From assembly GCA_947302065.1 (NCBI GenBank), contig CAMYUO010000007.1, forward strand, positions 1 to 15,919: DNA of 15,919 nucleotides. The letters are read 5' to 3'. Source of the stretch: an uncultured Clostridia bacterium (GTDB taxonomy: Bacteria > Bacillota > Clostridia > Oscillospirales > Ruminococcaceae). Below the pieces are notes generated by a model, which saw only the letters and a program-made list of their open reading frames with translations, ran no database searches and was not told where the DNA came from. Shown here piece after piece: positions 1 through 6,917 of the stretch. A program made the translations under genes and the position numbers. Position 1 is the first letter of the stretch; every line of letters begins with the position of its first letter.

Positions 1-60
1 AGGTTTAGGAAGGGGGTCTGGGGGAGAACCCTTCTCCAAAAGGGTTTCCCCCAGCGGTCT
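1..60 (+). repeat. Palindromic intergenic repeat, compact copy
   Basis: A strong hairpin lies at 18-54. CTGGGGGA (18-25) pairs with TCCCCCAG (47-54); after a bulged G at 26, AACCCTT (27-33) pairs with AAGGGTT (40-46) around the loop CTCCAA. It is preceded by TTTAGGAAGG at 4-13. The same three blocks (TTTAGGAAGG, GGGGAGAAC, CAAAAGGGTTTCCC) occur in the same order on the minus strand at 5795-5653, so this is a compact member of a dispersed repeat family. The element may extend left beyond the window. No protein is encoded here; a T-tract after the hairpin is absent, so it is not a standard terminator. Confidence 0.7.
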
Positions 61-95
61 GCCCACACAGCAAAGACTGGTGAGATATGATTTTT

Positions 96-134
96 AATAT
101 CACTATTGAAAAACGAAATGCTATGTGGTATAAT
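96..134 (+). promoter_or_regulatory. Sigma-A-type promoter of the zinc-ribbon protein gene
   Basis: The -35 element is TTGAAA (106-111), followed by a 17-bp spacer and a perfect -10 TATAAT (129-134) preceded by TGTGG. The block AATATCACTATTGAAAAA (96-113) is repeated exactly at 1486-1503 in the pta promoter with the same distance to the -10. The start site should fall near 141. Confidence 0.8.
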
Positions 135-186
135 TAAACAGAATTATGTCAAACACAAAAAACACAAATGAAAAGGCGAAGAACTA

Positions 187-1431
187 ATGAAGATACTTGA
201 TATGGAATTTACAGGCGCGCCTGTGCCTGCCGAGGCGTACAAACAGTTCGTACAGCAGCTTTCGGGCTGGTACGGCGGCGGAGAGATGCCGCAGCTTGCA
301 AGTCAGGACTTGCGCTTTGCGCTGGAACTGCAAAAGCAGAAGATGAACTCGCTGGGGCTTGGTATGCAGTGCGCAATGAAAGGGTCGTCAGGCACGGACA
401 AGAACAACGCGGTGGGCATTTCTTACAGCGACAGAGTGTTTGCCAACAGCATAGTCAGCGGAAATCTGAACATGACAAGAAGCATCGGCAGCAAGCAGTA
501 TCAGGCGTACAAGGACACTGACGAGATAGGTCTTACTGCGGTGATACAGGACTTAAAGGGCGGCACGCAGCCCGACAAGAGTATGCCGCTGTGCTGTCCG
601 CACTGCGGTGCGGCATCGACTCTGGGCGAGCTTGAAGACGGCTGTGAATACTGCGGAACAAAGTTCGTTATGAGCGAGCTTTACCCCAAGGTGAGCAACT
701 TTTTCATCACAAGGCATGAGGACAGGACAGAGAGATATAATAAGAATAAGCGTGAGGCTGCGATATTCATGGCGGCGTGCATTATCCCGCTGATAATAAT
801 GTCTTTTATCCTCGGCGACCAATTGGTGATGAGACTTGCAGGCGCTTTCGTTGCGGGCGGTATTATCGGTTTTATTCTGTTTTGTATGAAAAAGCTGTTT
901 GAGACCTTTGCGCTTATCAGGAAGGACGCAAGAGGCGGCAGCAAAACGATATCTACACTTTATCGCCTCAACAAGATAAAAAAGCACGACCCCGAATTTT
1001 CGGGCGAGTATTTCCGTGACAAAGCGATAGCGCTGTTTCGTATGGCGGTTTACAGCAAGGACGCCACGGAGCTTGCCTGCTGCAAGTGCGGGTGTCCCGA
1101 CAGGGCGGCTGACATAATCGAGGCGGATATTCACAATCTCAATGTCAACAGCTGCGAGATAAACGGAGATGTGTGCGAGGTACAGACCACGCTGTTCCTT
1201 GACTGCCTGCATTACAACAAAAAGGGCAAGATAGTGCTCAAGTGCGATAAGTTCCGTATGTCTATGCGAAAGCGGCTGAAAAAGTCTACCGAGCTTGGTT
1301 TTTCGATGAGGGCGGTAATCTGTCCGTCGTGCGGTGCAAGCTTTGATGCGCACAATGTGAAAGAGTGCCCCTACTGCCGCACGCCGTACGAGCTGGAGGA
1401 CGACGACTGGGTAATGACGGCACTTTATTGA
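187..1431 (+). CDS. Zinc-ribbon membrane protein with Tim44-like region, function unknown
   Basis: I do not recognise a named gene. The 414-residue protein has a first zinc ribbon (CPHC at 137-140, CEYC at 153-156) and two likely membrane helices at about 192-209 and 217-234. A soluble region at about 265-375 begins DPEFSGEYF and resembles Tim44-like domains, which in bacteria often occur with zinc ribbons. A second zinc ribbon follows (CPSC 379-382, CPYC 394-397) before an acidic tail. There is also a Cys cluster CCKCGC at 298-303. No signal peptide is seen. The start ATG at 187 follows a modest AAGGCGA site. The gene has its own promoter and terminator and so appears monocistronic. A role in membrane-associated protein handling is possible but is only inference. 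Confidence 0.8.
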   Translation: MKILDMEFTGAPVPAEAYKQFVQQLSGWYGGGEMPQLASQDLRFALELQKQKMNSLGLGMQCAMKGSSGTDKNNAVGISYSDRVFANSIVSGNLNMTRSIGSKQYQAYKDTDEIGLTAVIQDLKGGTQPDKSMPLCCPHCGAASTLGELEDGCEYCGTKFVMSELYPKVSNFFITRHEDRTERYNKNKREAAIFMAACIIPLIIMSFILGDQLVMRLAGAFVAGGIIGFILFCMKKLFETFALIRKDARGGSKTISTLYRLNKIKKHDPEFSGEYFRDKAIALFRMAVYSKDATELACCKCGCPDRAADIIEADIHNLNVNSCEINGDVCEVQTTLFLDCLHYNKKGKIVLKCDKFRMSMRKRLKKSTELGFSMRAVICPSCGASFDAHNVKECPYCRTPYELEDDDWVMTALY

Positions 1432-1443
1432 TATGGCTGACAA

Positions 1444-1483
1444 AATGTGCGCTGTTTCGGCGGAAGCGGCGCGCATTATTTTT
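1444..1483 (+). terminator. Intrinsic terminator of the zinc-ribbon protein gene
   Basis: A 15-bp stem pairs 1444-1458 with 1463-1477 around the tetraloop GGCG. Its three non-Watson-Crick pairs (1448/1473, 1453/1468, 1455/1466) are all U-G in plus-strand RNA, which shows the direction. It runs into TATTTTT (1477-1483), 13 nt after the stop codon. The pta promoter begins immediately after the T-run. Confidence 0.8.
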
Positions 1484-1485
1484 AC

Positions 1486-1524
1486 AATATCACTATTGAA
1501 AAATGCGCGCGGGTGTGGTATAAT
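1486..1524 (+). promoter_or_regulatory. Sigma-A-type promoter of pta
   Basis: The -35 is TTGAAA (1496-1501), followed by a 17-bp spacer and -10 TATAAT (1519-1524) with TGTGG just upstream. It shares the 18-bp block AATATCACTATTGAAAAA and exact geometry with the promoter at 96-134, while the middle of the spacer differs. Confidence 0.82.
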
Positions 1525-1561
1525 AATCGGGTAAGATTTTTATATTTGGAGGTATATCAAA

Positions 1562-2578
1562 ATGGGAATGTTTGATAAGCTTATCGACAATCTTAAAGCA
1601 AGCAAAAAGACTATCGTTTTCACAGAGGGCACAGACGAGCGCATACTCTCTGCTGCTGACAGGCTTCTCAAGGAGGAGCTCATGGGCGTTGTGCTCTGCG
1701 GAAACATTGACGACGTAAAGGCAGCTGCTGCAAAGGGCGGCTTTGACGTTTCAAAGGCTGAGATACTCGACCCTGCTACTTATCCTGAGATGGAAGCTCT
1801 CGTTGCACAGATGGTTGAGCTGAGAAAGGGCAAGATGACAGAGGAAGAGGTAAGGGCAGCACTTGCAAAGTCCAACTACTTCGGAACAATGCTCGTTAAG
1901 GCAGGCAAGGCTGACGCTCTGCTCGGCGGTGCAACATATTCAACTGCTGACACAGTAAGACCTGCACTTCAGATAATCAAGACAAAGAAAGGCTCTAACC
2001 TTGTAAGCTCTTCGTTCATTCTTTTCAGAGAAAAGGACGGCGTTGAGGAAAAGATCTCTATGGGTGACTGCGCTATCAACCTCGGTTACACCGACAAGCT
2101 CGACAAGGACGGCAACGTTGTTCTTTCCGCTGCAAGACAGCTCGCAGAGGTTGCTGTTGAGACAGCAAGAACAGCTGCATTCTTCGGCATTGATCCAAAG
2201 GTAGCAGTTCTTTCGTTCTCGACATACGGCTCGGGCAAGGGCGGCACAGTTCAGCTCTCACACGATGCAGTTATCGAGGCAAGAAACATTGATCCTGAGC
2301 TTGTTATCGACGGTGAGTTCCAGTTTGACGCTGCTGTTTCTGCAGAGGTTGCAAAGACAAAGTGCCCTGATTCCAAGGTTGCAGGTCAGGCTAACACATT
2401 CATCTTCCCACTCATCGAGGCAGGAAACATCGGCTACAAGATCGCTCAGCGTCTTGGCGGATTTGAGGCTTACGGTCCTATTCTCCAGGGTCTTAACGCA
2501 CCTATCAACGACCTTTCAAGAGGCTGCACAGCTGACGAGGTTTACAAGATGGCTATCATCACAGCTGGTATGGCTTGA
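1562..2578 (+). CDS. pta: Phosphate acetyltransferase (phosphotransacetylase)
   Basis: This enzyme interconverts acetyl-CoA plus phosphate with acetyl phosphate plus CoA, the first step of acetate and ATP formation in fermenting bacteria; it acts in the cytoplasm. The 338-residue length fits the short single-domain Pta form. Family segments visible include the ALLGGATYSTADTVRPAL region, VAVLSFSTYGSGKG, DGEFQFDAA, and the C-terminal NTFIFPLIEAGNIGYK followed by LSRGC at 318-322, which holds the catalytic Ser-Arg pair of the family. GGAGG at 1548-1552, 9 nt before ATG 1562, fixes the start. It has a strong promoter and codon choice more biased than its neighbours, suggesting high expression. 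Acetate kinase, often its partner, is not adjacent; a terminator follows directly. Phosphotransbutyrylase is a related alternative but fits less well. Confidence 0.95.
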   Translation: MGMFDKLIDNLKASKKTIVFTEGTDERILSAADRLLKEELMGVVLCGNIDDVKAAAAKGGFDVSKAEILDPATYPEMEALVAQMVELRKGKMTEEEVRAALAKSNYFGTMLVKAGKADALLGGATYSTADTVRPALQIIKTKKGSNLVSSSFILFREKDGVEEKISMGDCAINLGYTDKLDKDGNVVLSAARQLAEVAVETARTAAFFGIDPKVAVLSFSTYGSGKGGTVQLSHDAVIEARNIDPELVIDGEFQFDAAVSAEVAKTKCPDSKVAGQANTFIFPLIEAGNIGYKIAQRLGGFEAYGPILQGLNAPINDLSRGCTADEVYKMAIITAGMA

Positions 2579-2601
2579 TAAAAACATAGTTTCATATACG
2601 C

Positions 2602-2643
2602 AAAGAGCAGTCCGTTCCACCACGAACGGACCGCTCTTTTTTT
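2602..2643 (+). terminator. Terminator of pta, possibly bidirectional
   Basis: A 16-position stem (2602-2617 with 2624-2639, loop CACCAC) has a single mismatch, A2609/C2632, and ends in seven Ts (2637-2643). It lies 23 nt after the pta stop. The convergent permease gene on the minus strand stops at 2666, 22 nt away from the hairpin. On that strand the mismatch becomes a G-U pair but the T-tract is short, so termination there is less certain. Confidence 0.85.
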
Positions 2644-2665
2644 ATGATTATGAAATGGTGAGCTG

Positions 2666-4690
2666 TTAGTTTCTGACGATTTTGTAATAGGTCTTTGCGG
2701 TAAGGGTATAGATCGCAGAATAGATAATGGCAAAGCCGATGAAGCCGCCTGCCGAACACATAAGGTACAGACCTGTATCGTTGAGCCCGAGCTGGTAAAG
2801 CAGCCTTTTTATAAGCGGGAACACAAAGATGATGTGTATGCCTGCAACGATCAGCGGCAGGAAGAATACCATGAGTATCTGCGAACGTATCGAGCGCTTG
2901 ACCTCACGCCTGCTCATGCCGACGTTCTGCATTATCTTGAAACGCTTTTCGTCTTCGTAGCCCTCAGATATCTGCTTATAGTAGATGATGAGGATAGTTT
3001 CGACAAGGAACAGCGTACCGAGGAAAAGACCGAGGAAGAACAGCGAGCCGAACACTTCCATTGCACGGTATTTTTCGTCCTGCTGTGTCGTGACCATTAT
3101 GCCGCCTAAATTATCATAGTCGAAGTTTTCGGCAAGGATCATATGCATCTCATCTGTCTGTGCATCTTTATCGCTTGAAACGAAATCGAAATCTATCCAT
3201 TCGCTGCCCATAGCCTCTTTGAATGACACCTTGTTATAGGCATCTGCAAGCTCTACTATCTCCTCACGGGTGTTCATGACGATATCGTATCCCATACCTG
3301 TCACATCGGGATTGCAGATAGTTCTTGCGACCTTATAGGTCTTGCCTGCGATGGTCACGCTGTCGGGTGAAAATTCGGGCAGCATAGTGACTATCACTAC
3401 CTCGCCATTTGGCATCTCATAGTCTTTCTCGTGCGCCTCTGCGCCGTCTTCAAAGCCGTCGAGCACCACCTGCTTTTCCAGAACGTTGATGTTATAGCTC
3501 ATCCGGGAAGCAGACTCTTTGAGAGTCAGGGCGCTGGTGCCGTTGCTGTAGGTGACAGGCATATAGTCGCTTTCAGCGAACGTCTGCGGTTTTGCAAGGT
3601 CTTCGCCGTGCACCTGAAAAACAAGCTGGCTGACCCTGCGGATATTCTCTATCTCCATTTTCTCGGATATCAGCTTTTCTATTCTGTCGCAAGCCTCGGT
3701 AGTGTGTGCGCTTATCCTGATATCGGTCGGGTGGTCACGCTTGACTGCGCCGTCTATGCCGAGCATCATTGACGATGTCACCGACACCATTACGAGCACC
3801 ATTGTCGAGAGTATGCACACGCTCGCAAGTCCAACGGCGTTTCTTTTCATACGGTAGATAAGACCCGAAACTGCGGCAAAGTGATTTGTCTTGTAATAGA
3901 ACTTTTCACGCTTTTTGAGGAATTTGAGCAGCGCAATGCTGCCTGCCATAAAGATAAGATATGTGCCGAAAACGACGCACAGAACTGCGAGCAGGAACAG
4001 CGGCAGCACCTTTGTCGGCTCTTCGGTGACGATAGAGATATAATATCCCACGCTGAGCAGAGCCACGCCGAGCAGTGTCATGAGTATCTTAGTCTTCGGC
4101 TCTTTCTCGCCAACGTTTGAGCCTGAAAGCAGCTCAACGGGCTTTGAAAGATGCACTCTGCCAATGGTGTAGATATAGATGATAAAAAACGTTCCCAGCA
4201 TGACAAGCGTGGTCAGCACAAGTGAGCCAAATGAAATGTGGAAACCGAGCGTTGCGGTCTCCCCTATCATTTTGGTCAGCGACAAAAACATCAGCTTGTC
4301 GAGCAGCACGCCGATACCGAGTCCGCACACGAGAGTTATCGCTGCGACATAGCCTGTTTCAAAAAGCAGCAGCTTTGAGATGTGCCTTTTCTCCATACCG
4401 AGAATATTGAGCAGACCGAACTCTTTGCGGCGGCGCTTGGTGATGAAGCTGTTTGTATAAAACAGAAAGATAAATGCGAATATCGCAGTTACATAAGTGC
4501 CGAAGGTCATTATTACCGGGGTCGCCGTTGCGCCTCTTTTCATCGTGTGCAGGTCTGGATTGTTCGCAAGCGAGGATATGATATATATCATCGCCGCCAT
4601 AAGCACGCAGGTGATTATATAAGGCAGATATACCCTTTTGTTCTTTTTGATGTTGTCGGCGGCAAGACGGGCATAGTACCTGTTACCCAT
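2666..4690 (-). CDS. FtsX/BceB-type ABC transporter permease
   Basis: This is the membrane half of a Bce-type ABC transporter, a family that senses and removes cell-wall-active antimicrobial peptides such as bacitracin or lantibiotics. The protein (674 residues from ATG at 4690) shows ten likely membrane helices: seven in the first 310 residues, a large extracellular domain of roughly 230 residues (about 310-540), then three more. This layout is diagnostic of the BceB group. The cytoplasmic RRRKEFGLLNILGM segment after helix 2 is the FtsX coupling motif, echoed near the C-terminus by EKRFKIMQNVGMSRRE. A GTG start at 4699 is possible, but ATG 4690 has AGGCGG 8 nt upstream. It overlaps the ATPase stop codon by 8 bp, so translation is probably coupled. 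The exact substrate cannot be read from sequence. Confidence 0.9.
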   Translation of the reverse strand: MGNRYYARLAADNIKKNKRVYLPYIITCVLMAAMIYIISSLANNPDLHTMKRGATATPVIMTFGTYVTAIFAFIFLFYTNSFITKRRRKEFGLLNILGMEKRHISKLLLFETGYVAAITLVCGLGIGVLLDKLMFLSLTKMIGETATLGFHISFGSLVLTTLVMLGTFFIIYIYTIGRVHLSKPVELLSGSNVGEKEPKTKILMTLLGVALLSVGYYISIVTEEPTKVLPLFLLAVLCVVFGTYLIFMAGSIALLKFLKKREKFYYKTNHFAAVSGLIYRMKRNAVGLASVCILSTMVLVMVSVTSSMMLGIDGAVKRDHPTDIRISAHTTEACDRIEKLISEKMEIENIRRVSQLVFQVHGEDLAKPQTFAESDYMPVTYSNGTSALTLKESASRMSYNINVLEKQVVLDGFEDGAEAHEKDYEMPNGEVVIVTMLPEFSPDSVTIAGKTYKVARTICNPDVTGMGYDIVMNTREEIVELADAYNKVSFKEAMGSEWIDFDFVSSDKDAQTDEMHMILAENFDYDNLGGIMVTTQQDEKYRAMEVFGSLFFLGLFLGTLFLVETILIIYYKQISEGYEDEKRFKIMQNVGMSRREVKRSIRSQILMVFFLPLIVAGIHIIFVFPLIKRLLYQLGLNDTGLYLMCSAGGFIGFAIIYSAIYTLTAKTYYKIVRN

Positions 4691-5450
4691 TATGCTCACC
4701 GCCTGCCATTAACAGAGTGAGCGCATCGGATATCTTCTGATACATCTCCTCGTTTGTCGAATTGCCTCTGTATATCTGATGAAACAGCGAGCCGTCCTTT
4801 ATGAAAAGCACTCTGCCTGCTCTGCTTGCGGCTTTTGTCGAGTGGGTCACCATAAGGATAGTCTGACCGTCTGCGTTGAGCTTTTCGAAGATGTCGAGCA
4901 GGCTGTCTGTCGAACGTGAATCGAGTGCACCTGTCGGCTCGTCTGCGAGAATGAGCTTAGGCTTGGTGATTATCGCCCTTGCAACAGCGGCTCTCTGCTT
5001 TTGTCCGCCCGATATCTCATACGGATATTTTTCAAGCAGCTCTGCGATGCCGAGGCTTTTTGCAATAGGCTCGAGGCGATTTTTCATCTCTGCGATGTCC
5101 ATTCCCAGCAGCACCAGCGGCAGCAGGATATTATCCTTTACAGAAAAGTTGTCGAGCAGGTTGAAATCCTGAAAAACAAATCCGAGATTGTCACGGCGGA
5201 ATGCGGATATCTCGTCTTCGCTGATAGCTGACAGCTTTTTGCCGTCAAGCATCACCTCACCGCTCGTAGCCTTGTCAAGCGATGCAAGGATATTCAGCAG
5301 TGTGGTCTTTCCCGAGCCTGACTCGCCCATAACTGCGACATACTCGCCGCTTTCAACCTCAAAGCTGACGTTGTCGAGCGCCTGCACCTTGTTGCTCCCG
5401 AAGCGTGATGTGTATATCTTGCCCACGCTCTGTACCGTTAAAATAGACAT
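4683..5450 (-). CDS. BceA-type ABC transporter ATPase
   Basis: This is the ATP-hydrolysing subunit paired with the downstream permease, of the MacB/BceA/LolD-like family. With the start at 5450 it has 255 residues, with Walker A GESGSGKTT at about 42-50, Q-loop FVFQD, signature SGGQKQRA at about 147-154, Walker B LILADEPT at about 166-173 and the H-loop His in VTHS at about 203. An upstream ATG at 5468 is in frame, but the GGAGG Shine-Dalgarno lies inside that extension, 10 nt before ATG 5450, so the shorter form is preferred. The C-terminal part after the H-loop (GSLFHQIYRG) is typical of BceA-like proteins. It is co-transcribed with the permease from the promoter near 5550. Confidence 0.93.
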   Translation of the reverse strand: MSILTVQSVGKIYTSRFGSNKVQALDNVSFEVESGEYVAVMGESGSGKTTLLNILASLDKATSGEVMLDGKKLSAISEDEISAFRRDNLGFVFQDFNLLDNFSVKDNILLPLVLLGMDIAEMKNRLEPIAKSLGIAELLEKYPYEISGGQKQRAAVARAIITKPKLILADEPTGALDSRSTDSLLDIFEKLNADGQTILMVTHSTKAASRAGRVLFIKDGSLFHQIYRGNSTNEEMYQKISDALTLLMAGGEHNG

Positions 5451-5486
5451 TTTACTCTTTCCTCCCATAATGCTCTTGTCTCATGA

Positions 5487-5524
5487 TGCTGCGCAGGGTC
5501 TTTTCTCTCTTTCCTTGCGCAGCA
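5487..5524 (-). promoter_or_regulatory. Inverted repeat in the leader of the ABC operon
   Basis: TGCTGCGCA (5487-5495) and TGCGCAGCA (5516-5524) are perfect 9-bp arms separated by 20 bp. They lie between the predicted start site near 5541 and the Shine-Dalgarno of the ATPase gene, so the mRNA leader could fold here. No T-tract follows, so it is not an obvious attenuator. A third GCTGCGCA copy sits at 5566-5573 just upstream of the -10. Confidence 0.5.
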
Positions 5525-5547
5525 GTGCTTTCTTTTGCTATGTGTAT

Positions 5548-5616
5548 ATCTTACCACACTTGTGCGCTGCGCAACATCTATTCATGTGACAATTTGAGTG
5601 CCCGATGTGACATTTT
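5548..5616 (-). promoter_or_regulatory. Activator-type promoter of the ABC operon with two direct repeats
   Basis: On the minus strand a -10 TAAGAT (5553-5548) is preceded by TGTGG, but there is no good -35 at 16-18 bp. Upstream, ATGTGACAATTT (5584-5595) and ATGTGACATTTT (5605-5616), written in plus orientation, match at 11 of 12 bases and are exactly 21 bp apart, two helical turns. This is a typical arrangement for binding of OmpR-family dimers next to a weak -35. The regulator encoded at 6918-7592 is the obvious candidate, by inference. Confidence 0.6.
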
Positions 5617-5650
5617 TGTAAGGTCGGTGTCAACACGGCGGCATATAATT

Positions 5651-5846
5651 GAGGGAAACCCTTTTGACAAAAGAAAAAACGGCTTCGCCGTTTTCAAGAG
5701 TAACCGTGGAAACGGTTACTCTGTTCTCCCCGAGGATACCCTATGGGTATCCTCGCAAGCGACCAGCGGTCGCTTACCAAACATTCCTTCCTAAAACTTT
5801 TATTGCTTTTTCGATATTCGGGTCTGCGACCCAAATACCGAAAAAG
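5651..5846 (-). repeat. Expanded palindromic repeat with five hairpins
   Basis: Read on the minus strand, the order is: a 19-position hairpin (5846-5806, loop 3); TTTAGGAAGG (5795-5786); an 8-bp hairpin (5775-5757); an 11-bp hairpin (5755-5731); the block GGGGAGAAC (5731-5723); an 11-bp hairpin with a 4-base loop (5722-5697); an 8-bp hairpin (5694-5676); and CAAAAGGGTTTCCC (5666-5653). The three named blocks occur in the same order at 4-50. All five stems have 3- or 4-base loops and are nearly contiguous. The element lies between the kinase stop and the ABC promoter, and no canonical terminator T-tract is present. Confidence 0.75.
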
Positions 5847-5929
5847 TAGTGAGAGTTTAGAAGAAAGACTGAAAAAGAACTCTTTCAAAAGAATATCCTC
5901 GTTCATACATCAAGTATATGACGCTGATA

Positions 5930-6910
5930 TTAAACTATTATCTTCTCGGGCAGGGTGAGCGTTACGCTCGTGCCTTTGCCGACAGTGCTCTGCAGTGATA
6001 TGCCCGCACCTATCTTTTTGCAGGCTTTCTTTACAAGGTAAAGACCAAGACCCGTTGACGAGTTGCCTGCTCTGCCGTTGCAGCCTGTAAAGCCACGCTC
6101 AAACACTCTCGGCACGTCCTCGGGTGCGATGCCGATGCCGGTATCTGTGACAGTTATGTTCCTTTCGCTGACGGTGACAGTCACGCTGCCGCTGTCGGTA
6201 TATTTTATGCTGTTTGAAAGCAGCTGCTCTATTATAAATCCCAGCCACTTTTCATCGGTGACAGCCGTAAGGTCTGTTCCCTGATAATCGAGCCGCAGGC
6301 GTTTGCGGATAAAAACCGCCGCATATTTTCTCACGCACCTGCGGATAACGCCGTCAACGCTGACATTTGCGGCAACGATATCCGATGAGTTCTCGTCGAG
6401 TCTGAAATAGTAAAGCACCATCTCGACATACTGCTCGATGCGCATAAGCTCGGCACAAAGCGCCTGCTGCTCGGCGTTCACGCTCTGCGACAGGTCCATC
6501 TGCATCACCGAGATAGGTATTTTTATCTGGTGCACCCACGTTGTGAAATAGTCGAGCATATCGGTCTTGTCGTTTTTGTATCTCTGCTGTGCCTCGGTAC
6601 ACTTGAGGCGAAGCAGTCCGATAAGTTCGTTTATCTGCTTTTGCTCGGGTGTGCCCGGCTCGGGCAGCGGACTAATGAGCGCATTGGTCTCGTCAAGCAG
6701 GCGCTGCCATGCAAGATATTTTCTGCGGAAAATTATGAACTTCACGGATATGATAACTGCGGCAACAGCAATGCAAAGCGCTGATGCATAAAGCACAGCC
6801 TCGGCGTGCAGGTCGTAAAGCGACAGCACATATGCAAATATCCCCGCAAACAGCAAGAACGTTGCCGCCGAAAGCGCATATCTTCTGATAAATCTGAAAA
6901 ACAGCTTCAT
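5930..6910 (-). CDS. BceS-like intramembrane-sensing histidine kinase
   Basis: This is the membrane sensor kinase of a two-component system. With ATG 6910 it has 326 residues. Two helices near 11-31 and 37-61 are joined by an extracellular loop of only a few residues (YDLHAE), the hallmark of intramembrane-sensing kinases, which cannot bind ligand outside and instead take their signal from a Bce-type transporter. The phospho-acceptor motif FTTWVHQIKIP holds His127. The ATPase domain shows an N-box EQLLSNSIKY, VTDTGIGI and STGLGLYLVKK. An in-frame ATG at 6949 would overlap the regulator; ATG 6910 lies 7 nt after the regulator stop with GAGG just upstream, so it is preferred. The ABC transporter encoded downstream is the likely partner. 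Confidence 0.92.
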   Translation of the reverse strand: MKLFFRFIRRYALSAATFLLFAGIFAYVLSLYDLHAEAVLYASALCIAVAAVIISVKFIIFRRKYLAWQRLLDETNALISPLPEPGTPEQKQINELIGLLRLKCTEAQQRYKNDKTDMLDYFTTWVHQIKIPISVMQMDLSQSVNAEQQALCAELMRIEQYVEMVLYYFRLDENSSDIVAANVSVDGVIRRCVRKYAAVFIRKRLRLDYQGTDLTAVTDEKWLGFIIEQLLSNSIKYTDSGSVTVTVSERNITVTDTGIGIAPEDVPRVFERGFTGCNGRAGNSSTGLGLYLVKKACKKIGAGISLQSTVGKGTSVTLTLPEKIIV

Positions 6911-6917
6911 ATCCGCC

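Noticed and set aside
553..1476. Long 307-codon minus-strand frame opposite the zinc-ribbon gene
   Set aside because: It is antisense to a gene with clear domains, promoter and ribosome site; its translation is His/Arg-rich with no recognisable domain and it also runs through the terminator.
2265..2669. Plus-strand 134-codon frame overlapping the end of pta and its terminator
   Set aside because: Out of frame with pta, passes through the terminator hairpin, and its Ser/Leu/Gln-rich translation has no family resemblance.
4690..4699. GTG start at 4699 for the permease and ATG starts at 5468 and 6949 for the ATPase and kinase
   Set aside because: Each longer form either contains the ribosome site or overlaps the previous gene; the inner ATGs at 4690, 5450 and 6910 have properly spaced Shine-Dalgarno sequences.
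5628..5633. Consensus TTGACA on the minus strand upstream of the ABC direct repeats
   Set aside because: No -10 element at a suitable distance (the sequence 17 bp on is TCACAT, inside a direct repeat), so it is not called a second promoter.
5651..5846. Possible CRISPR array because of serial repeats
   Set aside because: The stems differ in sequence, there are no regular spacers and no cas genes are present; it is a hairpin cluster, not a CRISPR.
5694..5906. A 70-codon minus-strand open frame (MNEDILLKEF...) and overlapping plus-strand frames in the hairpin array
   Set aside because: They run straight through the palindromic stems, lack a ribosome site, and have low-complexity arms read in both senses; they are by-products of the repeat.
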